Source of the DNA: a virus
Length of the DNA: 38,638 nt
Virus record (IMG/VR): IMGVR_UViG_3300046536_000176
Location: 1 to 38,638 of that record
Strand: one strand, 5' to 3'
The notes under the pieces were generated by a model, which was given only the letters and a program-made list of their open reading frames with translations, did not search any database and was not told where the DNA came from. This document shows, in pieces, positions 24,626-31,446 of the stretch (the stretch's first letter is position 1; every line of letters begins with the position of its first letter). Both the position numbers and the translations under genes were made by a program.

Positions 24626-26608
24626 GTGGGAACGTACGGCGTCTCCATCTACGGGCTGTCGCAATACGGGACGGACGTCCACCCCGACTTCGACGTCAGC
24701 CCGTTCACAGCCACGCCCGTGGACTACTCCACCGTGCTCCTGGACTGGAAGTCCCCGGCCGGATCGTGGGACTCCCTGCGCCTGATCCGCAACAGATACG
24801 GCTGGGCCGTCAACGAGAACGACGGCGAGATCCTGCTCAACCAGACCCACGCCGCCACCTCGTTCTCCGACAAGGGCGTGGTCGGCGGCCACTGGCTGTA
24901 CTACACGATCTTCATCTCCGCGTCCGGCCAGTGGTCGAGGGCGGGCACCGTCTCCTGCCTGATGCCGAAGAACAACGGCTACACCCAGCGGCTGTACGAC
25001 CTGCTCCCCGACTACTACAAGGTCGACGTCCAGTCCGGCAACAACATCACCGACGACTCCAACACGCTCAACCCCTACCTGACCCCGTTCCTGTCGATCT
25101 TCGGGTTCGGGTTCGACATGGTGAAGAGCTACTACGACTCCAACCGGTACACCAACGACGCGATGCGCACGCGCTTCGACAACATCGCCCAGTTGGCCAC
25201 CCAGTTCGGGATCCAGTACGAGGCGTCCACGCCCGCCTACCTCTTCCGCCAGCGTGTGCGCGATGCCGCCACCCTCGGCCGACAGAAGGGCACCCTGGAG
25301 CAGATCCGCTCGATCATCTCCGAGACCACCGGCTACGACGCCGACCTGAGCATCGGCGACAACCTCATGCTCTCCGACGACCAGGCCGACTTCGACCACC
25401 CGACCTTCCCCCAGTGGGATCCCGGGGTGAACTACGCCTCCGGCGAGAAGGTGGAGTTCGGCTCGTACCTGTACCAGGCGGGCTCCTCCGGCGCGTACGG
25501 ACAGTCCCAGGCCCCCACCGGCACCAACGCCTCCAACTCGTACTGGACCGTCGTCTCGTACGGCACGGACTCCACCCTGGTCGACGCCAACGGGCACGTC
25601 GCGGGCTGGGAGGAGATCTCCTTCACCACGGGTGTCTCCCCGGGCTCGGGAGGTGTCCTGGTCGGCATCGGCGTGCAGAACCCGACCAACCCCGACGACA
25701 AGGCCGGGAACGCACTGTGGGTCCGCAACACCAACTCCGGCGGCTCGGTCGCCACGATGGGTGTGCGCTCCGTCGGCCGACTCTCCGGGCAGTCGACGAT
25801 GGACCCGCAGCAGCCGGTCCTGTTCGGCGTCCCTGTGCCGTACACCTGGCAGGCGTGGGACAACGACGTCGACTACCAGCCCGGCGACCTGGTCATCTAC
25901 CACGGCCGCGTCTACCAGGCGCTCACCGCGTCCTTGAACGTCGCCCCGCCGGACACCGCTACGGCCAACGCCCAGTGGACCCCGCTGGGCTACGACGACC
26001 GCGTGCAGATGTGCCTGTCCGGCTACGCCCAGGCGTATTCCGGCGAACAGGTCAACGTGTACCCGTTCGTCGAGTACTACGACAGCCACGGCTCCCTGAT
26101 CACCTCGCTGTACTCAGACGCCGTCCCGGCCTACCAGGTCCTGGACTCCTTCTCCCAGGGCTGGGCCGACTGGACCACCCGCACCACCGACCTGGGTGGC
26201 GCCTCCTGGACCGAGACCCTGGGCCAGTGGACCTCCGGCGGGTACGCGGGAGGCTCGGCCTACCCGGTCGGCAACACGGCTTCGATCGCCACGGTGCCCG
26301 GCCACGCGGACGGCACCGTGTCGGCCACCTTCCTGACCAGCCCGTCCAACTCCCTGCGGCAGGGCGTGGCCTTCCGGCTCCAGGACTCCGCCAACTACTG
26401 GCGTGCGGGACGTACGGGGCTTCACCGCATCGAGTCCGGGTCGTGGGTCGCCACCTACGCGTACTCCCAGTCCTTCCTGGACGGGGACCGGATCACGGTC
26501 GCCTTCTCGGGGAGCAACATCACCGTGCAGAGGAACGGAACCCAGGTGCTCACCCTCTCTAACTCGACGTTCAGCACGGCCACCAAGGTCGGATTGGTGG
26601 TCACCTGA
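24626..26608 (+). CDS. Tail protein I-like baseplate protein with chitin-binding-like modules (660 aa)
   Basis: Starts at GTG 24626. The N-terminus has GTYGVSIYGLSQYGT followed by an FN3-like domain. Residues about 125-250 contain YTQRLYDLLPDYYKVDV, then DAMRTRFDNIAQLATQFGIQ and TLGRQKGTLEQIRSIISETT, the gpI-like core that pairs with J. Two modules of CBM5/12 (ChtBD3) form follow: WDPGVNYASGEKVEFGSYLY at about residue 262 and WDNDVDYQPGDLVIYHGRVY at about 410. A C-terminal lectin-like beta-sandwich runs from about 505 (DSFSQGWADWTTRTT to VGLVVT). Such modules bind chitin or similar polysaccharide in enzymes. Here they may mediate wall attachment. Overlaps the next gene by one base. Confidence 0.85.
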   Translation: MGTYGVSIYGLSQYGTDVHPDFDVSPFTATPVDYSTVLLDWKSPAGSWDSLRLIRNRYGWAVNENDGEILLNQTHAATSFSDKGVVGGHWLYYTIFISASGQWSRAGTVSCLMPKNNGYTQRLYDLLPDYYKVDVQSGNNITDDSNTLNPYLTPFLSIFGFGFDMVKSYYDSNRYTNDAMRTRFDNIAQLATQFGIQYEASTPAYLFRQRVRDAATLGRQKGTLEQIRSIISETTGYDADLSIGDNLMLSDDQADFDHPTFPQWDPGVNYASGEKVEFGSYLYQAGSSGAYGQSQAPTGTNASNSYWTVVSYGTDSTLVDANGHVAGWEEISFTTGVSPGSGGVLVGIGVQNPTNPDDKAGNALWVRNTNSGGSVATMGVRSVGRLSGQSTMDPQQPVLFGVPVPYTWQAWDNDVDYQPGDLVIYHGRVYQALTASLNVAPPDTATANAQWTPLGYDDRVQMCLSGYAQAYSGEQVNVYPFVEYYDSHGSLITSLYSDAVPAYQVLDSFSQGWADWTTRTTDLGGASWTETLGQWTSGGYAGGSAYPVGNTASIATVPGHADGTVSATFLTSPSNSLRQGVAFRLQDSANYWRAGRTGLHRIESGSWVATYAYSQSFLDGDRITVAFSGSNITVQRNGTQVLTLSNSTFSTATKVGLVVT

Positions 26609-27834
26609 TGACGACGTACAACATCACCTTCGTCAACGACGACGACTTCTCCCCGGTCGTCGCCATCTCCGGTGGCATCGTCGGCCGCACCTTCCGGGTG
26701 ATCAGCCCGGAGATCAGTGGCCTGGTCACCCTCGATGGCACGCTGGCCATCAAGATCCCGCGCCCGCAGCCGCTCGAACCCGAGGCCGGGCAGATCTCCT
26801 TCCAGGGCCACCTCTCGGCCGGGGTGAAGGCGCCCGCCGCAGCGTTCAAGGACTTCTCTCACTACCCATACGCAGGCGTCGACCCGGCCATGGCGTGGAT
26901 CGGTATCAACTCCGGCACGCTGAAGTCAGCCGTCGCGGGCTCCTACAGCCGCCCCTACGCCGCGTTCACCGGCCCGGTGGACTATCCCGTCTCCGGTGGC
27001 GGCTACGCCTGGAAGCGTGCCGCGTACGCATCCGTGGGCTTCAAGTTCGCAAGCATGTCGGCGAACAAGCACCAGATCCTCGACGCCGTCCAGTTCGAGG
27101 CACTGCCCGTGGGGTCGACCGGCCCGAGCGCCTACCAGAACGCCCGCGAGATCCAGTCCATCATCAAGCCGACCCGGCTCAACTACGCCTCGAACCCCAA
27201 CTTCGAGAGTGGTCTGACCGGTTACGGCCCGACCGGTCAGGCCACGCACGCGATCGACACCTTCCACTGGCAGGGCACCCAGTCGCTCAAGGTCACCGTG
27301 CCCAGCACGGCCACGTCCGACAGCGGGCTGTCTCTCATGGTGAACGGCCTGATCCCGGGACGCACGTACACCATGAGCGCCCGCGTGGCCATCGCCCAGG
27401 GCTGCGGGGACATCACCCCGTGGTCCGGCACCGGTTCGACACAGACCACCTCGGCTAAGTGGACCCAGTCAGCCAACCGAACGGACCCGGCCAACAAGCG
27501 CTGGCGCACCATGTACGTCACCTTCACGACCCCGTCGTCCTCGCTGTACGTGGGCATGAACGTGCTCAAGTCCACCATGCCCTCGGGCACGGCCAGCATC
27601 TTCTGGGTCGACGGCGTGCTGGTCGAGGAGGGCACCGCCATCCGCGACTACTTCGACGGCTCCATGGGCGAGGACTACCTGTGGGAGCAGGGCGGCAGCC
27701 CCAACCTGACCCGCTCGTACTTCTACGAGAACTACGTCGAGCGGAGTTACCTCATCAAGACGCTGCTCGAAGAGAATGTTCCTTTGGGAATCACTTCCGC
27801 CGTGCCTCAATATGCCGTACTGCCTACCCAGTAA
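26608..27834 (+). CDS. Minor tail / adhesin protein (408 aa)
   Basis: Starts at ATG 26608 within TGATG. The N-terminus (YNITFVNDDDFSPVVAISGG) is beta-rich. Segments at about 60-185 have MAWIGINSGTLKSAVAGSYS and the end of the domain AYQNAREIQSIIKPTRLNYA, a linker typical of actinophage minor tail proteins. From about 190 a carbohydrate-binding-like jelly roll begins (NPNFESGLTGYG, GTQSLKVTVPS, TYTMSARVAIAQ, RWRTMYVTFTTPSSSLYVGM, FWVDGVLVEEG). The final section WEQGGSPNLTRSYFYENYVE is common at the end of such proteins. Probably a baseplate fibre binding the host wall. No enzymatic motif. Confidence 0.78.
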   Translation: MTTYNITFVNDDDFSPVVAISGGIVGRTFRVISPEISGLVTLDGTLAIKIPRPQPLEPEAGQISFQGHLSAGVKAPAAAFKDFSHYPYAGVDPAMAWIGINSGTLKSAVAGSYSRPYAAFTGPVDYPVSGGGYAWKRAAYASVGFKFASMSANKHQILDAVQFEALPVGSTGPSAYQNAREIQSIIKPTRLNYASNPNFESGLTGYGPTGQATHAIDTFHWQGTQSLKVTVPSTATSDSGLSLMVNGLIPGRTYTMSARVAIAQGCGDITPWSGTGSTQTTSAKWTQSANRTDPANKRWRTMYVTFTTPSSSLYVGMNVLKSTMPSGTASIFWVDGVLVEEGTAIRDYFDGSMGEDYLWEQGGSPNLTRSYFYENYVERSYLIKTLLEENVPLGITSAVPQYAVLPTQ

Positions 27835-27857
27835 TCCTGAACCCGTAAAGGAACACC

Positions 27858-28487
27858 ATGCTCTCCAACTACGCTGACGCGGGTGCGCTCGTCGTCGGCC
27901 TGGTCCTGCCCGCCGTCGTGGCAGTGTTCACCAAGCCGTCGACCAACTCCACCGTCAAGGGCTTCGCGCACGCCGTCCTGGCCGTCGCTACCGGCTCCCT
28001 GGCCGTCTACAAGCAGGACCCCTCGAACTTCGTGTGGGCGCCCGCCGTCATCGCGTCGTTCCTGGCCTGGCTGTCCGGCACCGCGTTCTACCACTCCTTG
28101 CTGAAGAAGTACTCCTGGTTCCAGACCGTCCAGAACCTGTTCGTGAAGGAGGCCGAGGTCGTCGTCGAGAGGGTGCTTAATACCTCCGACACCGGCCAGA
28201 TCGCCCAGTACTTCGCGCTGGCCCAGGAGGCCGAGGAGTCCGAGGACGCGGCGGGCATCGTCAACGACTTCCCCTTGAGCACCGACGTGATCGAGTCCGG
28301 CGTGGAAGAGGTCGTCAAGGCGGCCGAGAAGATCCCCGTCGTCGGCGCGGTCATCGGGAGCGCGGACCCCGTCGCCGTCCCGGCCCTCGTCCAGGCCGTG
28401 GAGGAAGTTGCGGCGCCGGTCGTCGAGAACTCCACCCCGGCCGTCACTCCGCAGCCGACCGGCGCCCTGGGCCCGAGGTCGATCTGA
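27858..28487 (+). CDS. Holin-like membrane protein with long cytoplasmic tail (209 aa)
   Basis: AAAGGAACACC precedes the ATG. Hydrophobic segments lie at about residues 9-25 (LVVGLVLPAVVAVF), 35-50 (FAHAVLAVATGSLAVY) and 58-74 (APAVIASFLAWLSGTAFY), followed by a charged turn KKYSW. The rest (from about 95) is a soluble acidic, Ala/Val/Glu-rich tail. Location right behind the tail genes and before the terminator fits a holin. The missing piece is an endolysin: none is beside it, although the tape measure has hydrolase domains. The nonamer copy at 28176 falls in the tail region. A non-lytic membrane role is the alternative. Confidence 0.65.
   Translation: MLSNYADAGALVVGLVLPAVVAVFTKPSTNSTVKGFAHAVLAVATGSLAVYKQDPSNFVWAPAVIASFLAWLSGTAFYHSLLKKYSWFQTVQNLFVKEAEVVVERVLNTSDTGQIAQYFALAQEAEESEDAAGIVNDFPLSTDVIESGVEEVVKAAEKIPVVGAVIGSADPVAVPALVQAVEEVAAPVVENSTPAVTPQPTGALGPRSI
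28176..28184 (+). repeat. CTTAATACC nonamer, copy 7
   Basis: Inside the holin-like gene, read as Leu-Asn-Thr. The nearest upstream copy is 9.6 kb away, the widest gap between copies. Confidence 0.85.
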
Positions 28488-28489
28488 TC

Positions 28490-28777
28490 ATGGACTGGTT
28501 CCGGCTGCTGCTGATCGCCTTCGCCACCTTCACCGCCTGGGAGTGGCTGCGCGACGTCCTCCCCTTCACCATCCCGGCCGGGCTCCAGCCGCTCGTCGTG
28601 GTGGGCCTGGCCTACGAGGCGCAGCGCGTTCCCGGCCCATGGCTGGCCGCTGTGGCGGCGGCCGGAGTCGTGGCAGTACTGCACACCCAGGTACGGGGCG
28701 GAGGGGGCGAGACGACCTCTCTGCGCCTGCCTCGCAGGCACCCGGCCACCGGGCGGAGAGTCCCTGACCTCCCCTGA
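28490..28777 (+). CDS. Small membrane protein (95 aa), possible second holin
   Basis: Starts at ATG 28490, two bases after the previous stop. Three short hydrophobic stretches appear: LLLIAFATFTAWEWL (about 6-20), LQPLVVVGLAYEA (about 33-45) and WLAAVAAAGVVAVLH (about 52-66). The C-terminus is basic (RLPRRHPATGRRVP), consistent with a positive cytoplasmic end. This is a common build for phage holins or holin partners, and the gene directly follows another membrane protein. No family motif is visible. It ends 16 bases before an intrinsic terminator, so it closes the late operon. Confidence 0.65.
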   Translation: MDWFRLLLIAFATFTAWEWLRDVLPFTIPAGLQPLVVVGLAYEAQRVPGPWLAAVAAAGVVAVLHTQVRGGGGETTSLRLPRRHPATGRRVPDLP

Positions 28778-28792
28778 TTGTCAAGCGCAAGC

Positions 28793-28819
28793 AAAACCCA
28801 GCTAGACAAGCTGGGTTTT
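28793..28819 (+). terminator. Intrinsic terminator at the end of the structural/lysis block
   Basis: AAAACCCAGCT (28793-28803) pairs perfectly with AGCTGGGTTTT (28809-28819) around a five-base loop (AGACA), followed by CTTGCTTTTAG. The U-rich end makes a strong rho-independent terminator. The next gene begins 20 bases later, so a promoter for the early block must overlap or read through; TTGTCA (28778-28783) is a weak candidate -35. Confidence 0.85.
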
Positions 28820-28838
28820 CTTGCTTTTAGAAGCCGTA

Positions 28839-30143
28839 ATGGCTAAGGTCTTCCTTGTTGCCGATCACGGCAGCGACCACCACGAACCTGGAGCAGACTT
28901 GAGCAAGCAGCCCATCACCCTGGCCTTCGCTGGTTCCGCCGACACCTCCCCGGAGAACGTCCAGGCCCTGCTGAACGACTGGCTCGGCTTCGGCGACGAG
29001 GACAAGGACGGCTTCTTCGAGCCCAGCGACCGCGAGATCAACCTGATCTTCCCGATCACCCGCGAGCACCTGTCCGACGGCCTGGAGGCGGTCCTCGCCT
29101 GGGCCGAGAAGGCGGACCTCCCCTACGTCGCGGTCGCCGACAACAAGCGCAGCCGGGCCACCGAGTCCTTCCTCTCGGACGCGGAGGAGGTCGTCCACGC
29201 CGCCAACGTCACCGCCGGGGTCGTCGACCTGCTCAAGAAGGCCGACAGCGTCGGCGACGAGGTCCACCTGATCCTGCTGTGGGGCGACGAGGGCAGCGAG
29301 CAGGCCGAACTCCTCCTGGACGCGGCCGAGCAGGCGGGCATCAAGGCCAAGGACCTGACGGCGGGGCTGGACGACATCTCGTTCGGCGAGCAGCCGCAGG
29401 CCGAGGAGCCCGAGCCGGAGCCCGAGCCGGAGCCCGAGCCGGAGGAGCCGAAGCGCGGTCGCCGTCGCGGTCGCCGCCAGGAGCCGGTCGAGGTCGAGCC
29501 GGAGGAGGAGCCGCTGACCGAGGACGAGCCCGAGGCGCCGAATGAGGAGCCGAAGGAGGAGCCGAAGCGCGGCCGTCGCGGCCGTCGCCAGGCCGAGCCG
29601 GAGCCGGAGGAGCACCCGGTCGAGCAGGACATCCGCGAGCAGGAGGAGGACGAGGACCTGGACCTGGAGCAGCAGATCAACCGCGCTGCGCAGAAGGTCC
29701 AGCGGGAGACCAAGCCGGTCTCCGACAAGGAGATCGACCTCATCCTGATCGGCAACGCTTTGGAGGGTGCCTACAACGCCTTCCGTCTGGAGGACGAGCG
29801 CAACGCCGTCATCAACCAGGCCGAGGTGCGGCACCGTCCGCTGACGGAACTGCTGGCCAAGGCGCTTAATATCGTGGCCGACGCGGTCCACGACGCCGAG
29901 GCCGCGAAGCAGGACGACCCGGCCGCCACGGCCGAGGAGAAGTCCGAGGAGCCGGAGGAGCAGACCTCCGGGCGCCGTCGCCGTGGCCGTCCGCGTGACG
30001 AGTCCAAGACGTTCGCCTTCCTGGTCGACGACGAGGGCAACTACACCCGTCGCGGCCGTGGCCGGATCCCGGCCGGATCGAAGGTCGTCCACCTGACCCG
30101 GGCGGAGATCGAGGAGAAGGGCCTCGAACTCGACTCGGAGTGA
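28839..30143 (+). CDS. Acidic/basic repeat protein with AT-hook-like end (434 aa)
   Basis: I take ATG 28839 (AKVFLVADHGSDHHEPG) rather than the TTG at 28821, which sits in the terminator tail. The N-terminal 190 residues look like a Rossmann-type alpha/beta domain (YVAVADNKRSRATESFLSDA, then VHLILLWGDEGSEQAELLLD). A disordered Glu/Pro-rich region alternates with basic clusters GRRRGRR and GRRGRR. A helical domain (about 280-360) follows, then GRRRRGRPRDES, an AT-hook-like core, and a small C-terminal beta unit. It may bind DNA or organise it; this is inferred. It is probably the first gene of the early block. Nonamer variant CTTAATATC lies at 29865. Confidence 0.75.
   Translation: MAKVFLVADHGSDHHEPGADLSKQPITLAFAGSADTSPENVQALLNDWLGFGDEDKDGFFEPSDREINLIFPITREHLSDGLEAVLAWAEKADLPYVAVADNKRSRATESFLSDAEEVVHAANVTAGVVDLLKKADSVGDEVHLILLWGDEGSEQAELLLDAAEQAGIKAKDLTAGLDDISFGEQPQAEEPEPEPEPEPEPEEPKRGRRRGRRQEPVEVEPEEEPLTEDEPEAPNEEPKEEPKRGRRGRRQAEPEPEEHPVEQDIREQEEDEDLDLEQQINRAAQKVQRETKPVSDKEIDLILIGNALEGAYNAFRLEDERNAVINQAEVRHRPLTELLAKALNIVADAVHDAEAAKQDDPAATAEEKSEEPEEQTSGRRRRGRPRDESKTFAFLVDDEGNYTRRGRGRIPAGSKVVHLTRAEIEEKGLELDSE
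29865..29873 (+). repeat. CTTAATATC nonamer variant, copy 8
   Basis: Inside the acidic/basic repeat protein gene, read as Leu-Asn-Ile, in the same codon phase as all other copies. Confidence 0.8.
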
Positions 30144-30148
30144 GTAAC

Positions 30149-30207
30149 GCAAAAGCCCCCGGCGCTGAAGAGGTTCGAGACCTCAATTCACTGCCGGGGG
30201 CTTTTGC
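30149..30207 (+). terminator. Long-stem terminator with a nested T-arm-like hairpin
   Basis: GCAAAAGCCCCCGGC (30149-30163) pairs over 15 bp with 30193-30207. Inside the loop, GAGGT (30170-30174) pairs with ACCTC (30180-30184). Read as GG-TTCGAGA-CC, that inner piece has the loop sequence of a tRNA T-arm. The right arm ends in CTTTTGC, giving a modest U-run. It separates the first early gene from the replication genes. Confidence 0.75.
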
Positions 30208-30257
30208 CCACCACACCCCGAGGCCCACCACAAACCCCGAGATGGGAAGAACCTAAC

Positions 30258-30305
30258 ATGTCGAGCCGACTTAATATCAACGGCGGACGGGGAGCCGCCG
30301 AGTGA
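30258..30305 (+). CDS. Leader minigene 1 (15 codons) before the replication initiator
   Basis: ATG at 30258 with GGGAAGAA upstream begins a 15-residue peptide, MSSRLNINGGRGAAE. Its TGA (30303-30305) overlaps the GTG start of the next gene (30302-30304) in a GTGA. The motif CTTAATATC supplies codons 5-7. Behind it, CGGCGG (30281-30286) pairs with CCGCCG (30295-30300), and the loop holds GGGGAG, the ribosome-binding site for the next gene. Translating the minigene would melt that hairpin. A coupling or leader role is inferred from this layout, which recurs at 35242. No protein-level function can be claimed. Confidence 0.6.
   Translation: MSSRLNINGGRGAAE
30270..30278 (+). repeat. CTTAATATC nonamer variant, copy 9
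   Basis: In leader minigene 1, read as Leu-Asn-Ile, starting exactly 32 bases before the next gene's GTG. Confidence 0.85.
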
Positions 30306-31309
30306 GCATCCTGATCATGTCGGAGGTGTTCACGAAGTCCGACACCCGCCTGGCCACGCGCCTCGTTCTGCTCGCGCTGGCGGACGCGGCCAACGACTCC
30401 CACCGCATGTGCTGGGAGTCCGTCGACACCATCGCGGCCAAGGCCCGGGTCTCCCGGCGGCAGTGCTTCACCGCGCTGTCGACGCTGGAGGACCGGCGCA
30501 TCGTCGAGCACGTCCCGGACGAGGAGAAGCCCGCCGAGGCGGAGCGGTACAAGTCTGTGGTCCGCAGGATCCTGCCGGTCTCGGAATGGCTCCCGGAGCC
30601 GACCAAGGGTGCAGAATTTGCACCCCCCTCTGAGGGTGCAGAATCCGCACAGGTGTCGAATTTTTCACCCAACCCCAATATCCAAGTTAGAGATATAGAA
30701 GAGACTACGTCTCTTCCACCGCGCCGGTCGGCACGGTCCAGTCCTGGCGAAGCCGAGGAGATCTCTACGAAGCCGGGTGCTCGTGGCTGGGGAGCGGTAG
30801 TGGCCCCCAAGCGTGGCGGCCGGAAGAAGACCCGGAAGCAGCAGGCCGAGGAAGCCGCCCTGGCGGAGAAGGAACTCGACCCGGCCTACGTCGTAGCCCA
30901 GGTCCTCGGCGGAGATGACTCGGAAACGGGCCAGGATGACCGTCTCCCGGCTTCGGACGACGACCTGGCCCCTCCGGTCCGGCGACCTCGTGAGAAGCGC
31001 TCCAGGAGGCCGTCGGAGGAACTGGCCGAGTTCTTCGACCGGCGGGCCCAGGAGGTAGGTCACCCGGTCCCCGGCGCCACCAACCTCGGAGCCCTCACCG
31101 GTAACTTCGGACGGTGGATGCGCGAGGGCTTGGAACGGGAGGCTGTCCGACAGATGATCATCACCTACTGGTCGGCGTCCTGGAACCGGTCGGAGAACGT
31201 ACCGGCCTGGAAGGACTTCCTCGCCGCTCGCGGTCTGCTGACGGAGCGGCTGGGCAAGGCCGAGAACACGATGGAGAAGCACCGGCACGACGAGTCCTAC
31301 TGGGACTGA
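30302..31309 (+). CDS. Replication initiator (helix-turn-helix protein, lambda O-like organisation)
   Basis: A 335-residue protein starting at GTG 30302 (an ATG at 30317 is an alternative). Residues about 1-90 form a winged helix (LVLLALADAANDSHRMCWES, then VDTIAAKARVSRRQCFTALS, TLEDRRIVEHV), the type found in phage replication organisers. The middle is a low-complexity linker whose DNA carries iteron-like repeats and an AT-rich tract (30607-30716). A basic segment (KRGGRKKTRKQQ) and a C-terminal helical domain (about 230-325, ending WKDFLAARGLLTERLGK) follow. The next gene is a DnaC-like loader, as P follows O in lambda. It probably binds the origin inside its own gene and recruits the loader and helicase. 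Confidence 0.8.
   Translation: MSILIMSEVFTKSDTRLATRLVLLALADAANDSHRMCWESVDTIAAKARVSRRQCFTALSTLEDRRIVEHVPDEEKPAEAERYKSVVRRILPVSEWLPEPTKGAEFAPPSEGAESAQVSNFSPNPNIQVRDIEETTSLPPRRSARSSPGEAEEISTKPGARGWGAVVAPKRGGRKKTRKQQAEEAALAEKELDPAYVVAQVLGGDDSETGQDDRLPASDDDLAPPVRRPREKRSRRPSEELAEFFDRRAQEVGHPVPGATNLGALTGNFGRWMREGLEREAVRQMIITYWSASWNRSENVPAWKDFLAARGLLTERLGKAENTMEKHRHDESYWD
30607..30670 (+). repeat. Iteron-like repeats inside the initiator gene
   Basis: GGGTGCAGAATTTGCACC (30607-30624) recurs as GGGTGCAGAATCCGCAC (30634-30650), 27 bases apart. A degenerate third copy, GGTGTCGAATTTTTCACC, starts at 30652. The first copy is itself palindromic: GGGTGCA, five bases, TGCACCC. In protein they read KGAEFAPPSEGAESA. 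Confidence 0.7.
30659..30716 (+). other. AT-rich tract and palindrome, candidate replication origin
   Basis: Directly after the iteron-like repeats the sequence turns A/T-rich for about 40 bases, unlike the rest of the genome. It then ends in a perfect hairpin: GAAGAGAC (30698-30705), TAC, GTCTCTTC (30709-30716). Iterons plus an AT-rich unwinding stretch inside an initiator gene is the lambda ori layout. Confidence 0.55.
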
Positions 31310-31318
31310 TGCCAACCA

Positions 31319-31346
31319 GGGGCGGGCTGCTACGGCGGTCCGCCCC
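31319..31346 (+). terminator. Hairpin, possible terminator after the initiator gene
   Basis: GGGGCGG (31319-31325) pairs with CCGCCCC (31340-31346) around a 14-base loop, followed by TTACGTCTTCTC. The run is only partly T-rich, so terminator function is uncertain. Confidence 0.5.
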
Positions 31347-31348
31347 TT

Positions 31349-31384
31349 ACGTCTTCTCAGATACGTCTTCTCAGATACGTCTTC
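31349..31384 (+). repeat. Tandem 14-base direct repeat
   Basis: ACGTCTTCTCAGAT occurs twice in tandem (31349-31362, 31363-31376) and then as a partial ACGTCTTC (31377-31384). The related ACGTCTCTTCC occurs at the candidate origin palindrome (30707-30717), so a shared binding protein is possible. Confidence 0.85.
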
Positions 31385-31446
31385 CGAAAGGCGTAATCTG
31401 TGGTAGCCTCCTGAGCGTTGAACCACCACCACACGAGGAGGCCACG

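Larger units (their letters stand above)
31310..31446 (+). promoter_or_regulatory. Intergenic control region before the helicase loader
   Basis: A 137-base gap with a hairpin (31319-31346), 14-base direct repeats (31349-31384), and an AT-richer stretch with GGCGTAATCTGTGGTAGCCT at 31390-31409. The TAGCCT could be a -10 with TTCCGA (31382-31387) as a poor -35, spacer 16. GAGGAGG (31435-31441) is the loader's ribosome-binding site. Confidence 0.5.

Noticed and set aside
2613-26089. Long antisense open frames (for example 2613-3965, 18068-19723 and 24605-26089 on the minus strand)
   Set aside because: They mirror the + strand genes, as is usual in high-GC DNA, have no plausible starts or protein families, and would oppose a dense, well-annotated operon.
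28821-28838. TTG 28821 as the start of the repeat protein
   Set aside because: It is in the tail of the terminator; ATG 28839 gives a more usual N-terminus, MAKVFLVAD.
30149-30207. A tRNA gene at the T-arm-like sequence
   Set aside because: There is no acceptor, D or anticodon arm; the piece is nested in a terminator stem.
31349-31384. CRISPR array
   Set aside because: Repeats are 14 bases, tandem without spacers, and no cas genes are seen.
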